Below are positions 36,538-62,204 of a stretch of DNA of 64,000 nt, piece by piece. The first letter of the stretch is position 1; each line of letters opens with the position of its first letter. Source of the DNA: Neelides folsomi (Eukaryota > Arthropoda > Collembola > Neelipleona > Neelidae); NCBI GenBank assembly GCA_034687125.1, contig JAQGBZ010000092.1, forward strand, positions 1 through 64,000. The letters run 5' to 3'. Both the position numbers and the translations under genes were made by a program. The notes under the pieces were generated by a model. It was given only the letters and a program-made list of their open reading frames with translations, was not told the DNA's origin and ran no database searches.

Positions 36538-38507
36538 ATGGGTCACAATTTGACTGAGAATTTAATTGGATGTCATCTTGTTGGTAAATATCAAATTATA
36601 CAATATTAAGCATTCATGGAATTAAATTCTATTTTCATTGGAATTACGCTAAAAATTATTATTTTTTAGAAAAAGATTCGAATGGAGATTTGCTTTTTGT
36701 TTGGAGTTATCCAAATCTTCAAAATGACGAGAGAATCATTTTCATGAGAAAATGTCAATATTTCTTTGATTGCAAGAATCTGCAGGTGTCAAGATTCTTT
36801 CGAAACAAGGACCAATGGGTTTACACGCACTTCACTGAAGTATTTTCTTCTGATAAACTATCAGAGGTAATTATAGTAATTATCATTCACATTCAAGAAA
36901 ATGGTCAATTAGTTAACAAGAAATATTTTTTAAATAACTTATAAAGTAAAGTAATAAAATTGTTTTCTATTTGGAAGGTTAAACACGTTGGGCTGATTAT
37001 AACTGCACATGATTTTAATCCAGAACGCTATGAAACCCTCTGCAGAGTATTAGCAAAAAGTTATTGCAAATCTGGTCAAATTCCTCTTATGCTCCAACTC
37101 TTTCTTTCTGTGGCCATTAAAGGGAAATGTACAACTGAAGAAAATGGAACTTATTACTTGAGCGAGTACGAGACATTAAATCCATATAGAAATCATCGTC
37201 TCAAAGGTATAAAATTCCTTTTAATTTCAAAATTAATATTTGATTTTTATCAACTGACCACTAATTAACTATAATCAATCAAATTAACCATTGATTTGCA
37301 TTTTACACATTTCTATCATTAGTATACGATTTGAATTAATTTGGCTTTTTAAAATTTTTAGAAATAATTTCAAGATTCGGATTCGACAGTGTTTTAATTT
37401 ACAATGCTCTCTTACTTAAAAAAAAGATTGTTATTTATCATTACGACGTTGATAGTTTGATCGAGGTAATATTTTATATACCAGTATTAATAATAAATAA
37501 TAGTTAATAGTTTTATGCTAATATGTACAATAGCAAATATTATAGTAATTCAATTAAATAATAATAATTTTACTCCTGTAGTTTGTATTAAGTCTGCCGG
37601 CGTTTTTGACACATAATAATATGTGGAATTCGATTTATCCATGGGTTCATTGCAAAGAAGATGAACTTCCTTTTTTCAGAGTAAGATTTTATTAATTTTG
37701 AATACATCTAAAGAATGTTTAAATATTTATAATACGATTTTGACCATTTTTGTATAATGTAGGAAAGCAAGTTTCACATTATTGGGACTGCTTGCAAAAA
37801 TATGGAGAATCAACTTGGTATCTACGATGTGTTCGTAAATGTTCCTGCATCAGAAATAGTCATTTTACCAAAGGCCAAAGGTATGAAATCAAATATGCCC
37901 AAATATATTTACCATTTATTGCAAAGAATTGTCATTTAACTCAATTTTTTTAATTAGTTTATTAAAAATAATCTTGTTCCAACAATGTACATTTACATTT
38001 CATATATGGCAATTGTGATTACAAAATCAAACGTTAAGTGTGAGAGTCGTATCTAAATAGATTAAGTAAATTGTAAGCTTAATTCCTAATTTTCGTATGG
38101 TTCCAGAGTCAATGACCATGACCAAGATGCATAAAGACATCGCGTTTTACATGGTCCAACTTGCAGAAAAGGAAAATCTCACTGAGAGAGATGTTATGCA
38201 AGAAATTTCTAAGAAAACAAAGGAGTTTATCGACCATTTAAGGTTCTTTGTCAATTCATTTGTCACATCCCCAAATGCATCTTAATTCATGCATAATAAT
38301 ATAATAATACTTTCTTTTTAGCCGAACCAAATGTATTTACACTAAAGATCAGTTTATGTAGTATTTAAAATTAAATAACTCTTCAATTTCTTTCTTTACA
38401 GGGAAAATGTTGCCAAGGAAGGTCCAAATCAAAACCACGAAGAAATTTCCAAGGAACTCAGTGATGCCCTTGTTCAAACTCTGGCTCAAGCAGAAAATCT
38501 CTCATGA
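36538..38507 (+). CDS. DENND10: DENN domain-containing protein 10 (FAM45-like)
   Basis: DENND10 proteins act in late endosome homeostasis and have been linked to Rab27. Exons 36538-36583, 36670-36866, 36978-37206, 37362-37465, 37582-37680, 37763-37880, 38107-38242, 38402-38507 join in phase to about 344 aa, close to the 357 aa of the human protein. Family signatures are visible in order: GDLLFVWSYPNL near the N terminus (vertebrate VLWVWCYPS), HDFNPERYETLCRVL, EENGTYYLS, NALLLKKKIVIYH, then GIYDVFVNVPASEIVI and the C-terminal helix MTKMHKDIAFYMVQLAE. AATAAA lies 17 bp after the stop at 38524-38529. The short first exon (15 codons) rests on splice phase and the motif MGHNLTENLIGCHLVE, which resembles the start of the family. 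Confidence 0.93.
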
Positions 38508-39071
38508 CGGGGATTTTTTCAAAAATAAATTTTTCCAATTGGTTCCTTCGCGGATTAAAAATTATATTTAACAACAATCGCCAGTTTCTTCATTAAAATA
38601 GCTAATACAATATATACTGTATTGTATTTATATACTTATCTACAAATATATATATTTAATAATTTCGCTACTTCGAATAAGGAAACATTAAAAAATCTAC
38701 AATATTATAATAATACTATAATCATAAACTGTAGCTTAAATAAATTCCATGAAAGAAATCTAATGTAATTTACATTTTGAAACATAATGTTGTAACTTTT
38801 AAACAAAGTATTTATACTGGAAAACGGAGCGTAGGTATTTGGCTAGTAAAAAAAAGATGAAAATACACATATTGTTTTTATTTATATATTAATATTATAG
38901 CATATATATATTATAAATATGGTTAAATACTTAAATATTCAAAATGTGTAAGATCCTCAGAAAAGAATAAATATGAGAAATATTTGAGTCAAAGAGGTTT
39001 TAAAGTGAGAAGAGTCATTTTGTAATAATTAAACGTTAATTAGGAAAATTCAGTTCTCGGGAGCCTTTTTG
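38508..39071. other. Intergenic DNA between convergent DENND10 and clarin genes
   Basis: AT-rich, with 3' UTRs from both sides (AATAAA at 38524 on the plus strand; TTTATT near 38879, a possible minus-strand signal). Nothing else is seen. Confidence 0.5.
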
Positions 39072-41881
39072 TTAGTAGAGCATAATGGCACCGTTGCTTT
39101 TCTCCTCCTTGATCGGTTTGTGAGAGTGGTGGCGATTCCTTCGGGATTGCTGAGACCCAAAGAAGATGAGGACGATGTTAAGAATGTGAATTATGGCTGA
39201 TCCCACGACGAACCAAAAGGAATATCCAAGAACGGCGTAACCCTCAGAGTTCCACAAGTTTTTTCTGTCTTCTACCGGAAGGATGTTGTGACGAAGCTTC
39301 AAATGGTATTGGACTCCCCATGTAATTACAGCCCCCAAATTGCTCAACACTAACCAAATCAACACATATACTCACAATACAGTCTACACTTTATTTAAAT
39401 TTAAATAAAATGATGAAATTTAAATAAACATTAATTTAAAAAAACCAAACTTACCGCCAATGGCGTTCCAAACATAAAGTCCTGGAATTCCTGTAATGGC
39501 CTCTACAGGACTTGTGGCCGTGTTGACGAGGGCGAAAACGGCCGAAAAAACAGCAAAGAGAATTGCCAAACACACGAAACCAATTGTTGCCAGCCAAAGT
39601 GGATAACTCATAAAGCTCCGATCTTCTCTCAGAACCTCCACGACTACAACAAAAAAAGGTTTATCATTAAGAACTTGATTGATTTTCATCAATTTTTCCA
39701 ATGGGGCACTTTGAGAAGAGAATTTAAAAAACGTGAATGAGATCTTCCTTAAATTTGTATCTCATATACAGGAAACTTATACATATGTCCAATGGTTGGG
39801 AAGTCAATGGCCAGAACCCAGAACATGTTCGTGATCACTTTATTAAATCCTTAGATGTTTCCCAAATAATGACTAGGAACATTTGAGAATCTTAATGTAT
39901 ACAATCCGCATATCCTAATACTTATTGTCCTCATCGGCCTGAAAATCCTGTTGGAACGTAATACAATAGGGATATGAAAAAAATGCTTAAAAACTTCAAG
40001 TTTCATGTTCGGTGTCTTAACACAGAAGGGCGAACATGCGAATATGAAAAATATGAAAAATAAGGATTATTATTATTTTATTACATTTACAATTGTATTG
40101 TTTAAGCATTATTAAATTAATAAATACATCCTATATAATGTGAAGGTAGATATACTCATATACAGTAAGTAAAATATGTATTCCTTTTATTATCCCAATG
40201 GACAATATAGTATATAAAGTACTCTACACATAAGTATTATTATTTTATGATATACAATTTCTAAATTGTAAGTTTGGCAAGTTCATAATACATCAAGAAT
40301 GTATTGAATCTAATGAGTCGATTAACTCGTTTAAGTCAGAGGTTCAACCTTGTGTTTTTGCGACAACTCTGGAATTGTAAACAAAAGGGAATTACGTGTG
40401 AAAAGTGAAAATGAATTCTCGTTCAGCTCGTTTGAAAATAGTTAAATGATAAAGAACTTTGATTCCACATGAACCATATTGATGCTTTGTAAATAAATGC
40501 ATTTGGAAGTTGTGTATGACTTTTTATATATGGGGATTTATGTTATTGCCAACGACGAGTATTTAATAGGACATGAGAAGAAGAGTAAATAATTATAATT
40601 TTCTCTCTAGATAACTTGATTAGCTTCTTTTTACTCATATACAGGTGAAGTTAAATACACTGTAGGAATTGAGAGAGGAAAAGGAAGCCCATTTTCCTTT
40701 TCACACATTTCCCTTAATTCAATGTTTTTTATATTTAATTTTTGCATACTTCCACTTCTAGTAACCTACTCGTTTCTGCCTTTGTATTTTTATTGTTGAC
40801 TCCCATTAGACTCCCATTAGTAATATACAGAGCAAAAGAGAGAGAAAATGCATTGGAGCATTAAAGTCACTTTCTTATACTTTCATCTTCCTTTAACAAT
40901 CTTTTTAACTCTTTTAGGTCTTTGTTTACATAAAAATCATTTTATAAACTTTTCAACGCTTTTCAACTCCACGATCAAAACATTGTTGAAATCCTTTTTA
41001 TTAGAAAATTAAGACACATTTGGCATCGATGAATCGGAATCGGAAGCAAAGTTTGACTTTAAAAAATTTAAAACATTACTGAAATTTATTTATCTGTATT
41101 TTACAGATATCTTATGCATTTTTATACCTCAACTGTGACATTTAGAGAAAACTGTCTATATTAATAAGAAATATTCCTTGTGCTCTCTTTCATTGATTAC
41201 CGTCATGATTGGAATAGTTTTAAGAATGTGTGAATTTTTGACCATATTAATGACAGAATAATATTTTGTGGTGACGAAGTTGTAAAGAAAAGCATAATAG
41301 GAAAAGAAACTTTTATTCAAGTTGAGTCAGATTTCAATTATATAGCGATGCGTTCAGTTCACAAGTCTATCATAACTGGCTAAGTAAATTAAATTTAATG
41401 AATTGGAGTGAGGTCGCATCGAGGATGACATTAACCCAAAAACTTCAATTTACAGCGATTCATACACACATACCTACATACATATGTCTCCTATATTGAC
41501 TATTATCTGAAAAGAAACCTCTTGATATGAAAATGTTTGTAAAGATGCCGACCGACGTGAGTGAACTCACAATGACACTCAAATGACACATTGTTTAGCA
41601 TAGGAAAATAAAGAAGATGATCAAAGTTATATTTTAAAAGTGTTACCATTGATGTCGGAAGGTCTCCATCCGAATCCAGCATTGAGGTTTTTCCTCCCGT
41701 AAAAGAGCCCAAAATGAATTCGCCCCTCCGACTTGTTCGTGATATTGGCATTCTGAGTTCGATGAGCCCGACCCACAATCCAATGCTGTGTGCTGAGGGC
41801 TGCTAGAAGGAGAGCTAAGGCAGCACAGCAGGTGAGGAAGCTGACAAAGGTCATTCCTCTCCGGAACACCAAGGCACCCAT
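39072..41881 (-). CDS. CLRN: Clarin-family four-transmembrane protein
   Basis: Clarins are tetraspan membrane proteins; vertebrate clarin-1 is needed in hair cells and photoreceptors. Three exons, 41647-41881, 39455-39643 and 39072-39349, give 233 aa, matching the 232 aa and three-exon plan of clarin-1. Membrane segments: about 12-33 (FLTCCAALALLLAALS), 95-117 (IGFVCLAILFAVFSAVFALV), 132-155 across the exon 2/3 junction, and 183-206 (FWFVVGSAIIHILNIVLIFFG core). Between TM1 and TM2 lies the family motif IHFGLFYGRKNLNAGFG (human MQYGLFHGEG...CGLG), plus two N-glycosylation sequons, NIT and NKS. The first loop IPGLYVWNAIG before TM3 matches GPLGLYL. Intron 1 is 2.0 kb. Which clarin paralog (1, 2 or 3) is not decided. 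Confidence 0.9.
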
Positions 41882-44800
41882 CCTGGAACTGTGTTCACTC
41901 CTTCTTCGGATTGACCATCAACTTGGATGGGGTTTGGAGGGATTCGGAGGATCAAAGACTCATTCCTCACTCCTTGGCACAAAAGGAAGTCGGCGAGTCG
42001 GGGAAATGTTCAATGGCCCAATTGGACTCCCAAGGCTCTCCGCCTTTGTTTTTCGGAGAATGAGTTTTGGGTAGGAAAACGAGATCTCTTGTCTTTCCGA
42101 AAGAGATCCCACGGATTAAAAGACAAAAGAAGGGAGAATTGTAATTTACTGTTCACCATTCACCGTTCCTCCTCTCTTTGAGTCTTGGAGAGAAAATGGG
42201 GTTGGATGGTGTTGAGGTGGAAGTGGAATTCACCCCCTTCCTCCCTCTCTCACCTGACGCCACCCCAAACCCTTCAACTCAATTTCAAGATCAGGAACAA
42301 AAACCCTCCATTGTGGAATCTCCCAAATTCCCTTCCTTCCGTTTCACATCCAAATCCCTCGCTCAGTCAATACAACGACATTTAATACAAATACATGGAC
42401 TCATGTACTCAAACATATACACTTGTAACTTTACATACACAATTTCTAGATATTTAAATAAATACATTACATTTTATCATTTAATCACATACTCTACTTA
42501 CATAGGTATACTATATATGGTACTTGTAGAGTACATTGTAGGTATATAGGTATTTAACTCATCGTCAGTTCTTCCTCTCTTTATTCCCACCGTCAATGAC
42601 TTCAATGAGATAAATCCAAATTCACTTTTTAAACTGAGGATATATGGGGCATATAAAAATGTAAACAATGAAAACTATCCTACATTTATACATATTGTAT
42701 ATCTACAATACACAACTTTGGTATAATTTGGTATATAGTAATTATAGTACATAAATACTAGAATATTTATTCTATAATATATATGTAATATGTACATATA
42801 CAATATATTAGGTAGAAGGTATGTAACTAGGTATGTATAGTAAATCTAGTTTGAAAATCAAGAGAGTTGAATTGGAGCTCAAAATGCATTTTGTGTTTTC
42901 TTGCAAATCAACTCTGACACATGGACTATTTACATCTGTATAGAGATCTTGTGATCAAACTCACTTTCTGCCTTTCTCTCACAGCTTCTCATCCCATTAT
43001 TCTACCTGTGGATGGGAATAGTGGAATTACATATACTATATGTACCATATAGGTATGTATATGTTAAGCATATCGGTCCAACTCTTCCCAACTCATTCAC
43101 TTGAGCCGCAAATTGAAATCCTTTAAGAATGTCTCCTTTTTGAAACCAGATCCCGATCTCACCTATTTTCCAACACTTTCAATATCCATTTAAATGACTC
43201 ATTTCCATCTAACTGTCAATTGGCCCTATAATAAATAATTGTACTCACAAGTGATTGGTCCATATAGCTATTTATTTATTGTTCATTTCCACTTTTCCTA
43301 ATGATCCTCGTAATGAAGAAAGTCATAAAGGAGCTGGCGTGTTCTCAAATTAACAATCTCTTTTAAAGAACCAGTTGATTTAACACTTCTTTCTCTACTC
43401 ATTCTTTGATCACTTCCTTTATGGCTCAAAAAATCCGTTCTTATGATTTCCCCTTCATTTGTTATTGGAGGTGTGTAGTTTGCAGGCCTATGAATCCCTT
43501 TGTGTCAATTTCCGTGCTCAATGGTCCAAACTACATTAATTACAATTACACATCATATAAATAAATATAAGGCTTTATTTAGAAGACAAGAATGACAATA
43601 AGAGCCAAAGTTGATTTCTTGGTTTTCTTTCATTCTCTTTCAAACTCTTCTCATTGCAACTCCAATGCTTTGTGAGTCTTCTCGGATGTGGATTAATGGG
43701 GAAATATAACTTCTTTAAGACATTAATCTACATTTTAAGATTTAATTGTGTACTTAAGATAAATAAAAAATTATTTCCTTTCTTTGAAAAGGGTTAATAC
43801 TTTCCTTATGGGTATTTTATAAATAAGTCTAAAATTTCTAATTAATTTCTATAATTAACTGATACTAACAACCTATATCAATATTTTAGTATACAATATA
43901 ATAATGTTGAATTTCTATCAAATGTTTATATTTAAGTTACATATATGAAGTATTTACCTATTATATTTAACAATTTATTTTTTAATTAAAACAAGTTAAA
44001 CATTCTATCTGTATTTATACTGATATTTTGTATATAGGTACAAATTATTTGTATTTTAACTTTAAATAATATACTGCCAATAAGTCCATTCATTTGAGTG
44101 TTTGTCCCTCTTAATCCTTCTAATGATAAAAACTTATTACTGCTCTTTGTTTAATTAAATCAAAATCATAATTATCCATTTTAACTTTATTAATGCGTCT
44201 TAAAGATAAACTAATTATAAAATTATTGTATCTCATCAATTAGCATTTTCATATAAAATATACATAGATAAATGAACTTTTTGGACAGTATATTATATGC
44301 TATGCATATGTTTGTAATATAAATAAAGCAAATTGCTATTATTACAGTATACAATAGAGTATATTGTATTTATGTACTTATAATAGTAGTTAACTGACTT
44401 TTATGGAATTGAATATACAAATAGTTTTATTAAATACAAATAATCGAATAAGTTAACCGTATTATAATGCAAATTAAAAATATGACTGTTTTGGGTGTTT
44501 AAGAACTTATCACATGTAGTAGAAATATAAAAGTGAAATTATAATAATGAAGTAATATTAAAACTAACACCTCATATTGATTCACATATAATAAGGATGG
44601 GAATAAATTTAGGTTTAATTTACATATACACCTATTTTGTATGGCCTATGACTTTGATAGATTTGATAGTCTTTAAGCATTTTAGAGGAAATATTTTGAC
44701 TAATAACAATTCTTCTTCAAAATAACAATTTAAAGAGTTAAAATCAAAATAGGAAGGAATGTTACAAAAGTTAATATTTAAATGGTTTATGTTTATATAA

Positions 44801-45111
44801 ATATTCTTGATCCTAAACCATGTTTGGATAAATATGTAAACTTATATAAAGAAGTATTAAAAATGATACTATTATATAGATAAAATATATCATATAAAAA
44901 TGAATAAATCACAAAACATCCTTAATAATTTGTTAATTGAACTACAATTTGTTATAAAATTACAATATTTATATCAAAAAATAATTAACACATTTACATT
45001 TCCTCAACTGCTTTTAAATCATTGTAATAGTTGGCTACGTACAAGAAATAAAAGTATTTAAGTATGTATTTAACAAATGAATTAAATAGGAATGACTAGA
45101 AATCTTCATTA
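41882..45111. other. Intergenic region, clarin upstream and RET downstream
   Basis: No recognisable gene. An ATG at 42196 opens a plus-strand frame to 42549, but it is Pro/Ser rich and then AT-rich low complexity without splice support. Many short AT-rich motifs such as TAGGTATGTA recur. A CpG-containing stretch at 41882-42180 may be the clarin promoter. Confidence 0.45.
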
Positions 45112-56798
<11,687 letters not shown>

Positions 56799-58758
56799 CT
56801 GTAAAATAAATTTGACGAAAAATGAGAAAAAACCATGGAGGATTATAAATATTTCAAGTTTATTGCATCCAGAATTTCTGGAATATGCATTCAATAATCT
56901 TTCTTATTTGGTCAAGCGGAATGAACCGCAACGATGAAGCGCGGAACGTGCAAGGATCAAGGAGCAACATTGTAAGAATACAAAATACATATATTAAGTC
57001 CAATGTGGTAATGTATTTCCCATTAAGATGATTCAAATGAAAGAAAATTAATCATCTGAAGGTAATTGACCACAATCAAAACTTCAAAGGGAAAGGGGGG
57101 TTATTTAGAATAAAATCAAGTATTTTCCATGCTACCAACAAGTCCATTAGTGAGGAATTGCGAATAAAAATATGTAAAGGTATAAAATAGGAATGATATA
57201 AGAGAGATTTGTAATAATTTGTAATTGTTCCAAGGAATTCCCACAACAGCGGGAGAAAGGAAGTTGATTTATTTGAAGTCGTATTATTACTCTCGGCTCT
57301 CCTGCTCATTTCATTCCATTAGAAGAAAGCTCATATTGTGTGATAGCGATAATATGGTTCGTATGATCAAAACTACATATAAATATGATCTTAGTAGAAA
57401 CATAGCCGATTTGAGGAAGTGTGCATAGAGGAATGTATTGATTGAAAGAAAAGTCTGAATGAGGGATGGAAGTCCTAAAATGTAATGATAAGAAATGCTA
57501 TTAGGAAAATTAGAGTAATGAAACGAGGTTTGGCTATTAATGTGTGGGAAAGAAATCCTTATTTGATCATTCCGACCAAAGGCTTCCGAATCCCTCATTG
57601 ATTCATATTCAATTTTATTAAATCTATCCCACACATTTGATTACATTTGGTCCAATATTATGCGTAAAGGAAGCGTAATAAAAACGGGGATCTTTGTTTC
57701 ATTGGTTTCATCCATTCACCTCTCAGACAGTTGGCAGGGAACATAAAACAGATTCGAGTCTAGATATCATAAACTCAACTTATTTGATAATCTATGAAGG
57801 GATTAGATTCTCCCCACAACAGATGTGGATTATAAACCATCTCAACACACATATTGATGACTTATTATTCCTCTCTTCAATATTACAAGAACAAATGGTT
57901 CCATAATGAGCCAATTAACTATTCATCGACATTTATTTCCCTTAACTCATTTCATTCAAAAGTCAGTTGGTTGGATGGGAATAAAAGAAGAGTTAAAACA
58001 ATATAAACATAATAGGGAATAAAAATAATAAATATTATAAAATTATAAACATTTTTATTCCGTATTCCAGTCACACATTTAAGTATTGTTTGGTCTTTCG
58101 AGTGTATACATTTCACTTGAAGTAATATCAAGTAAGTAGTTTTGCAAAAAAAATTGGCCTATTGTTTACATTCTTGTTGGAGCATCCTTTTAAATTTGTT
58201 CCACTGCAGGGAATGGTTTTCTCTAATGGTTTGGATCAAATTGGGTTTCATCGAAGACTCTCTGAACTCTGTCAATATACACATCTTTGTATCAATATGA
58301 TAATCCTAAGTTTAAAGAAAGCCATTTAGTTTTCAAGTTATTCCTTTAGATTCACTCCATGATAAGAAAATATGTAAATAAATATACCAATGGCTAAATG
58401 TCGACTAAATATACTTCACAACTTTACATTCGGCATCGTATTTCATTTCGTGGAAGTCAGACAAATGATATTTACACGACAGTTAACTGCATGGTTACAT
58501 GAAACTCCTTTCATTTAAGGTTTGAGGTGACTTTTAAGTTTTGAGACATACCATCAAAGAACCTTCTACTTCACTTTTAGCAACTACGAAAGATTGAGAA
58601 TTTAAATTCATTTTCAATTTGGATTCTTTACACAGTTTTTACATATTAAAAATGAATCAACTGACAAATCGCGATTTGCTAGTTAAATTTAATTATTGAA
58701 AAATAAATCATTTAAGTCCCAATGTTTGATTTAAGTCGTGCGAATTGGCGGGGGTGAG
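56799..58758. other. Region upstream of the first traced RET exon
   Basis: No signal-peptide exon with a phase-1 donor was found here on the minus strand. The frame 57076-57309 begins with ATG but does not resemble a signal sequence leading into RET. The RET promoter may lie here or further right. Confidence 0.4.
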
Positions 58759-59039
58759 TTAAGACCGAAGTATATACAAATCTCTCATTGATGAACAAAG
58801 GGAATTAATGTTAAAAATTGACCTTGATGTAAAGTCGTTATGATGAGAATGACGGCTCTGAGGGAACAACCCATCCTCGACAATGACCATTGGAGAGAGC
58901 GAGACGATTGAACCGGCGGAGTTGAGCTCCCTTCTTCGAATGATTCCTTGATGGTTGGGGCGAAAGTATTTAGGAGCCGAGGAAGGCGACCGGCTGCTCA
59001 CACAGGGGCACATTGAAATTGGCCGGAAGTCTCCTACAC
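58759..59039 (-). CDS. Possible orphan exon, unknown protein
   Basis: A minus-strand frame follows a good acceptor (CATATCGTACAG then GTGTAGG at 59039). It encodes a non-repetitive peptide including YFRPNHQGIIRRREL and SIVSLSPMVIVEDGLF. It either reads to a stop at 58759 or is spliced at AAG/GTCAAT (58823). GC and codon-like texture are higher than the neighbours. No family is recognised and no partner exon was found, so it may be an upstream RET 5' exon, part of an unrecognised gene, or chance. Confidence 0.25.
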
Positions 59040-60096
59040 CTGTACGATATGGACATGGATATGACTACATTCACATCTTTCATCTTCTCCCAATCCCTGA
59101 CATTATCAATTATCACATTCTGAGGATTTCAAAAGGAAGGAAGCTTCGATCAACAATTTAATAAGTATAATGGAATAATATTAATAGATAATATGTATTG
59201 GAAGTAACTACATATTATATGCTTTTATCGTACGATTCTCGATAACATCAATAAAAGTGAATAAATCCATTCATAAAGAATTTGATCAAAAATTTTTATT
59301 TTAATATCGATGTACATTTCATTTAATAGTATAGTACATTATGGCTTTATACTGATACTACAATAAGTATATGTATATTATATGGAAATTTATATGAAAA
59401 TGATTTGATGTTAAATAGGTAAATGAAAAAATAAGTTAATGAGTCCATTTCCTCTCTCGTTGTGTTGGAAGAAGACGGAACTCAAAGTAGTGCAACAAAT
59501 GAGCTGACACAAATTTAATAAATGGTGATAAGGCCGAAGGAGATAAAGTTAAATGAATTTATCTGCTTCCTCAAACCGTGTGGTCGTAAATAGTTTTGGC
59601 TTGAAAAACTTCTCAAATGTCCAATGAGCGGAACAGAGCGAGTTATCAGTCGAATCAAGTCAAGAAAAATTGTGTTTGAAAAAGTGAGTTCTTATAATTA
59701 GTGGAACAAATGTGATGAGAAACTTTTCATGCGTAGGAATTCCACGGTTCAAGAATTCAACTTCAATTATGAAGGTGGGAACAAGACAAATCCATGTTTA
59801 ATCAATCATGTTTAAAAATAACAAGATGTTGAAGATTAAAAAAATGACAAAGTTTTGAGGTTAAATGTTAATGATATTTTTATTTAAAGTTTACTAAGGT
59901 AGCCATTAATTATAATATTAATCAATATAATGAAACAATGTCACAAGAGAATTTAAGTTAATAAAATGATTGAAAATATTTACAAGAAGGAAAAATGTAA
60001 AACAAATGTAAAAATTACTTTTTTGTAAACAGTGCCATTATTTATTACGGAGGGATAATAATTGTATACCTTACATATAGTAAAATATACAATGTT
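59040..60096. other. Intergenic DNA with METTL1 3' UTR
   Basis: No gene recognised. TTTATT at 60041-60046 gives AATAAA on the minus strand 51 bp after the METTL1 stop, a likely poly(A) signal. Confidence 0.5.
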
Positions 60097-61478
<1,382 letters not shown>

Positions 61479-62204
61479 GTTCGACAATGAGAGCACAGGC
61501 CACGGCCACGAGTGAATGTTAAATGTTACACCTGTTAATTATAATAATTACTCTTACTAAAAACCCACTCTCTTACTTCCTCGTAACTAGATCTTATATA
61601 ACAAGATCTTACCTATGAATATTGGCCAATCGTTAAATCGTAGTCGTAGGATTGAATTTGATTCTTAATCGTGGTCGAGTTTTGGTTGTATGAAAGTATG
61701 AAACAGTATAAAAGTTTTGGTGTGTGTGAAAGTGAAATTGCCCGCTCGATTGTTTGAAACCGGCATGGGATCTAACCCAACTTGTATCATATGGTTCATA
61801 TAGGAATTATCGAAATTGAAGAAATCGTTGCGTCTGCGGCGCATCCCAACGCGGCTTCGCTCCTCCACTCGACGACCCAAATATATATATAACCACTTTA
61901 CAAATATTTTTAATATATAGGCATTTATTTTCCCATTTCTCCCGATTTCTAAACGAGGGCGAAATTGAAACTCTCTACCAAATATTCCTTCGTCGAGTGC
62001 CAATTTTATCCCGATGGCGTAAAAGATTAAACTTCTAATTGCGCCATTGTTGCTTTATCCCTGGTAAGACAATTATTCCTCTTGGTTCATGAGTTAATTC
62101 TACATTGAGGAAATATTAAATATGTAAAATCGACAAATTTACATTTAAAAAAGTTGTTTAATTTTAATATTTACGGGTGGGTTTGGTTTAATTGTAGAAT
62201 TAAA
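61479..62204. promoter_or_regulatory. Shared divergent promoter METTL1/SREK1
   Basis: The two genes face away from each other across 726 bp. The SREK1 side includes a probable untranslated first exon ending CCCTG/GTAAGAC at 62063, spliced to an acceptor at 62196-62197 just before the start codon. The real shared promoter is therefore probably shorter. No specific factor sites are claimed. Confidence 0.45.

Noticed and set aside
42178-42549. Plus-strand ORF upstream of clarin
   Set aside because: Pro/Ser-rich start then AT-rich low-complexity tail, no splice partners, no family resemblance.
57076-57309. ATG-initiated minus-strand ORF as RET first exon
   Set aside because: No hydrophobic signal sequence ending at a phase-1 donor; it does not join the exon at 56798.
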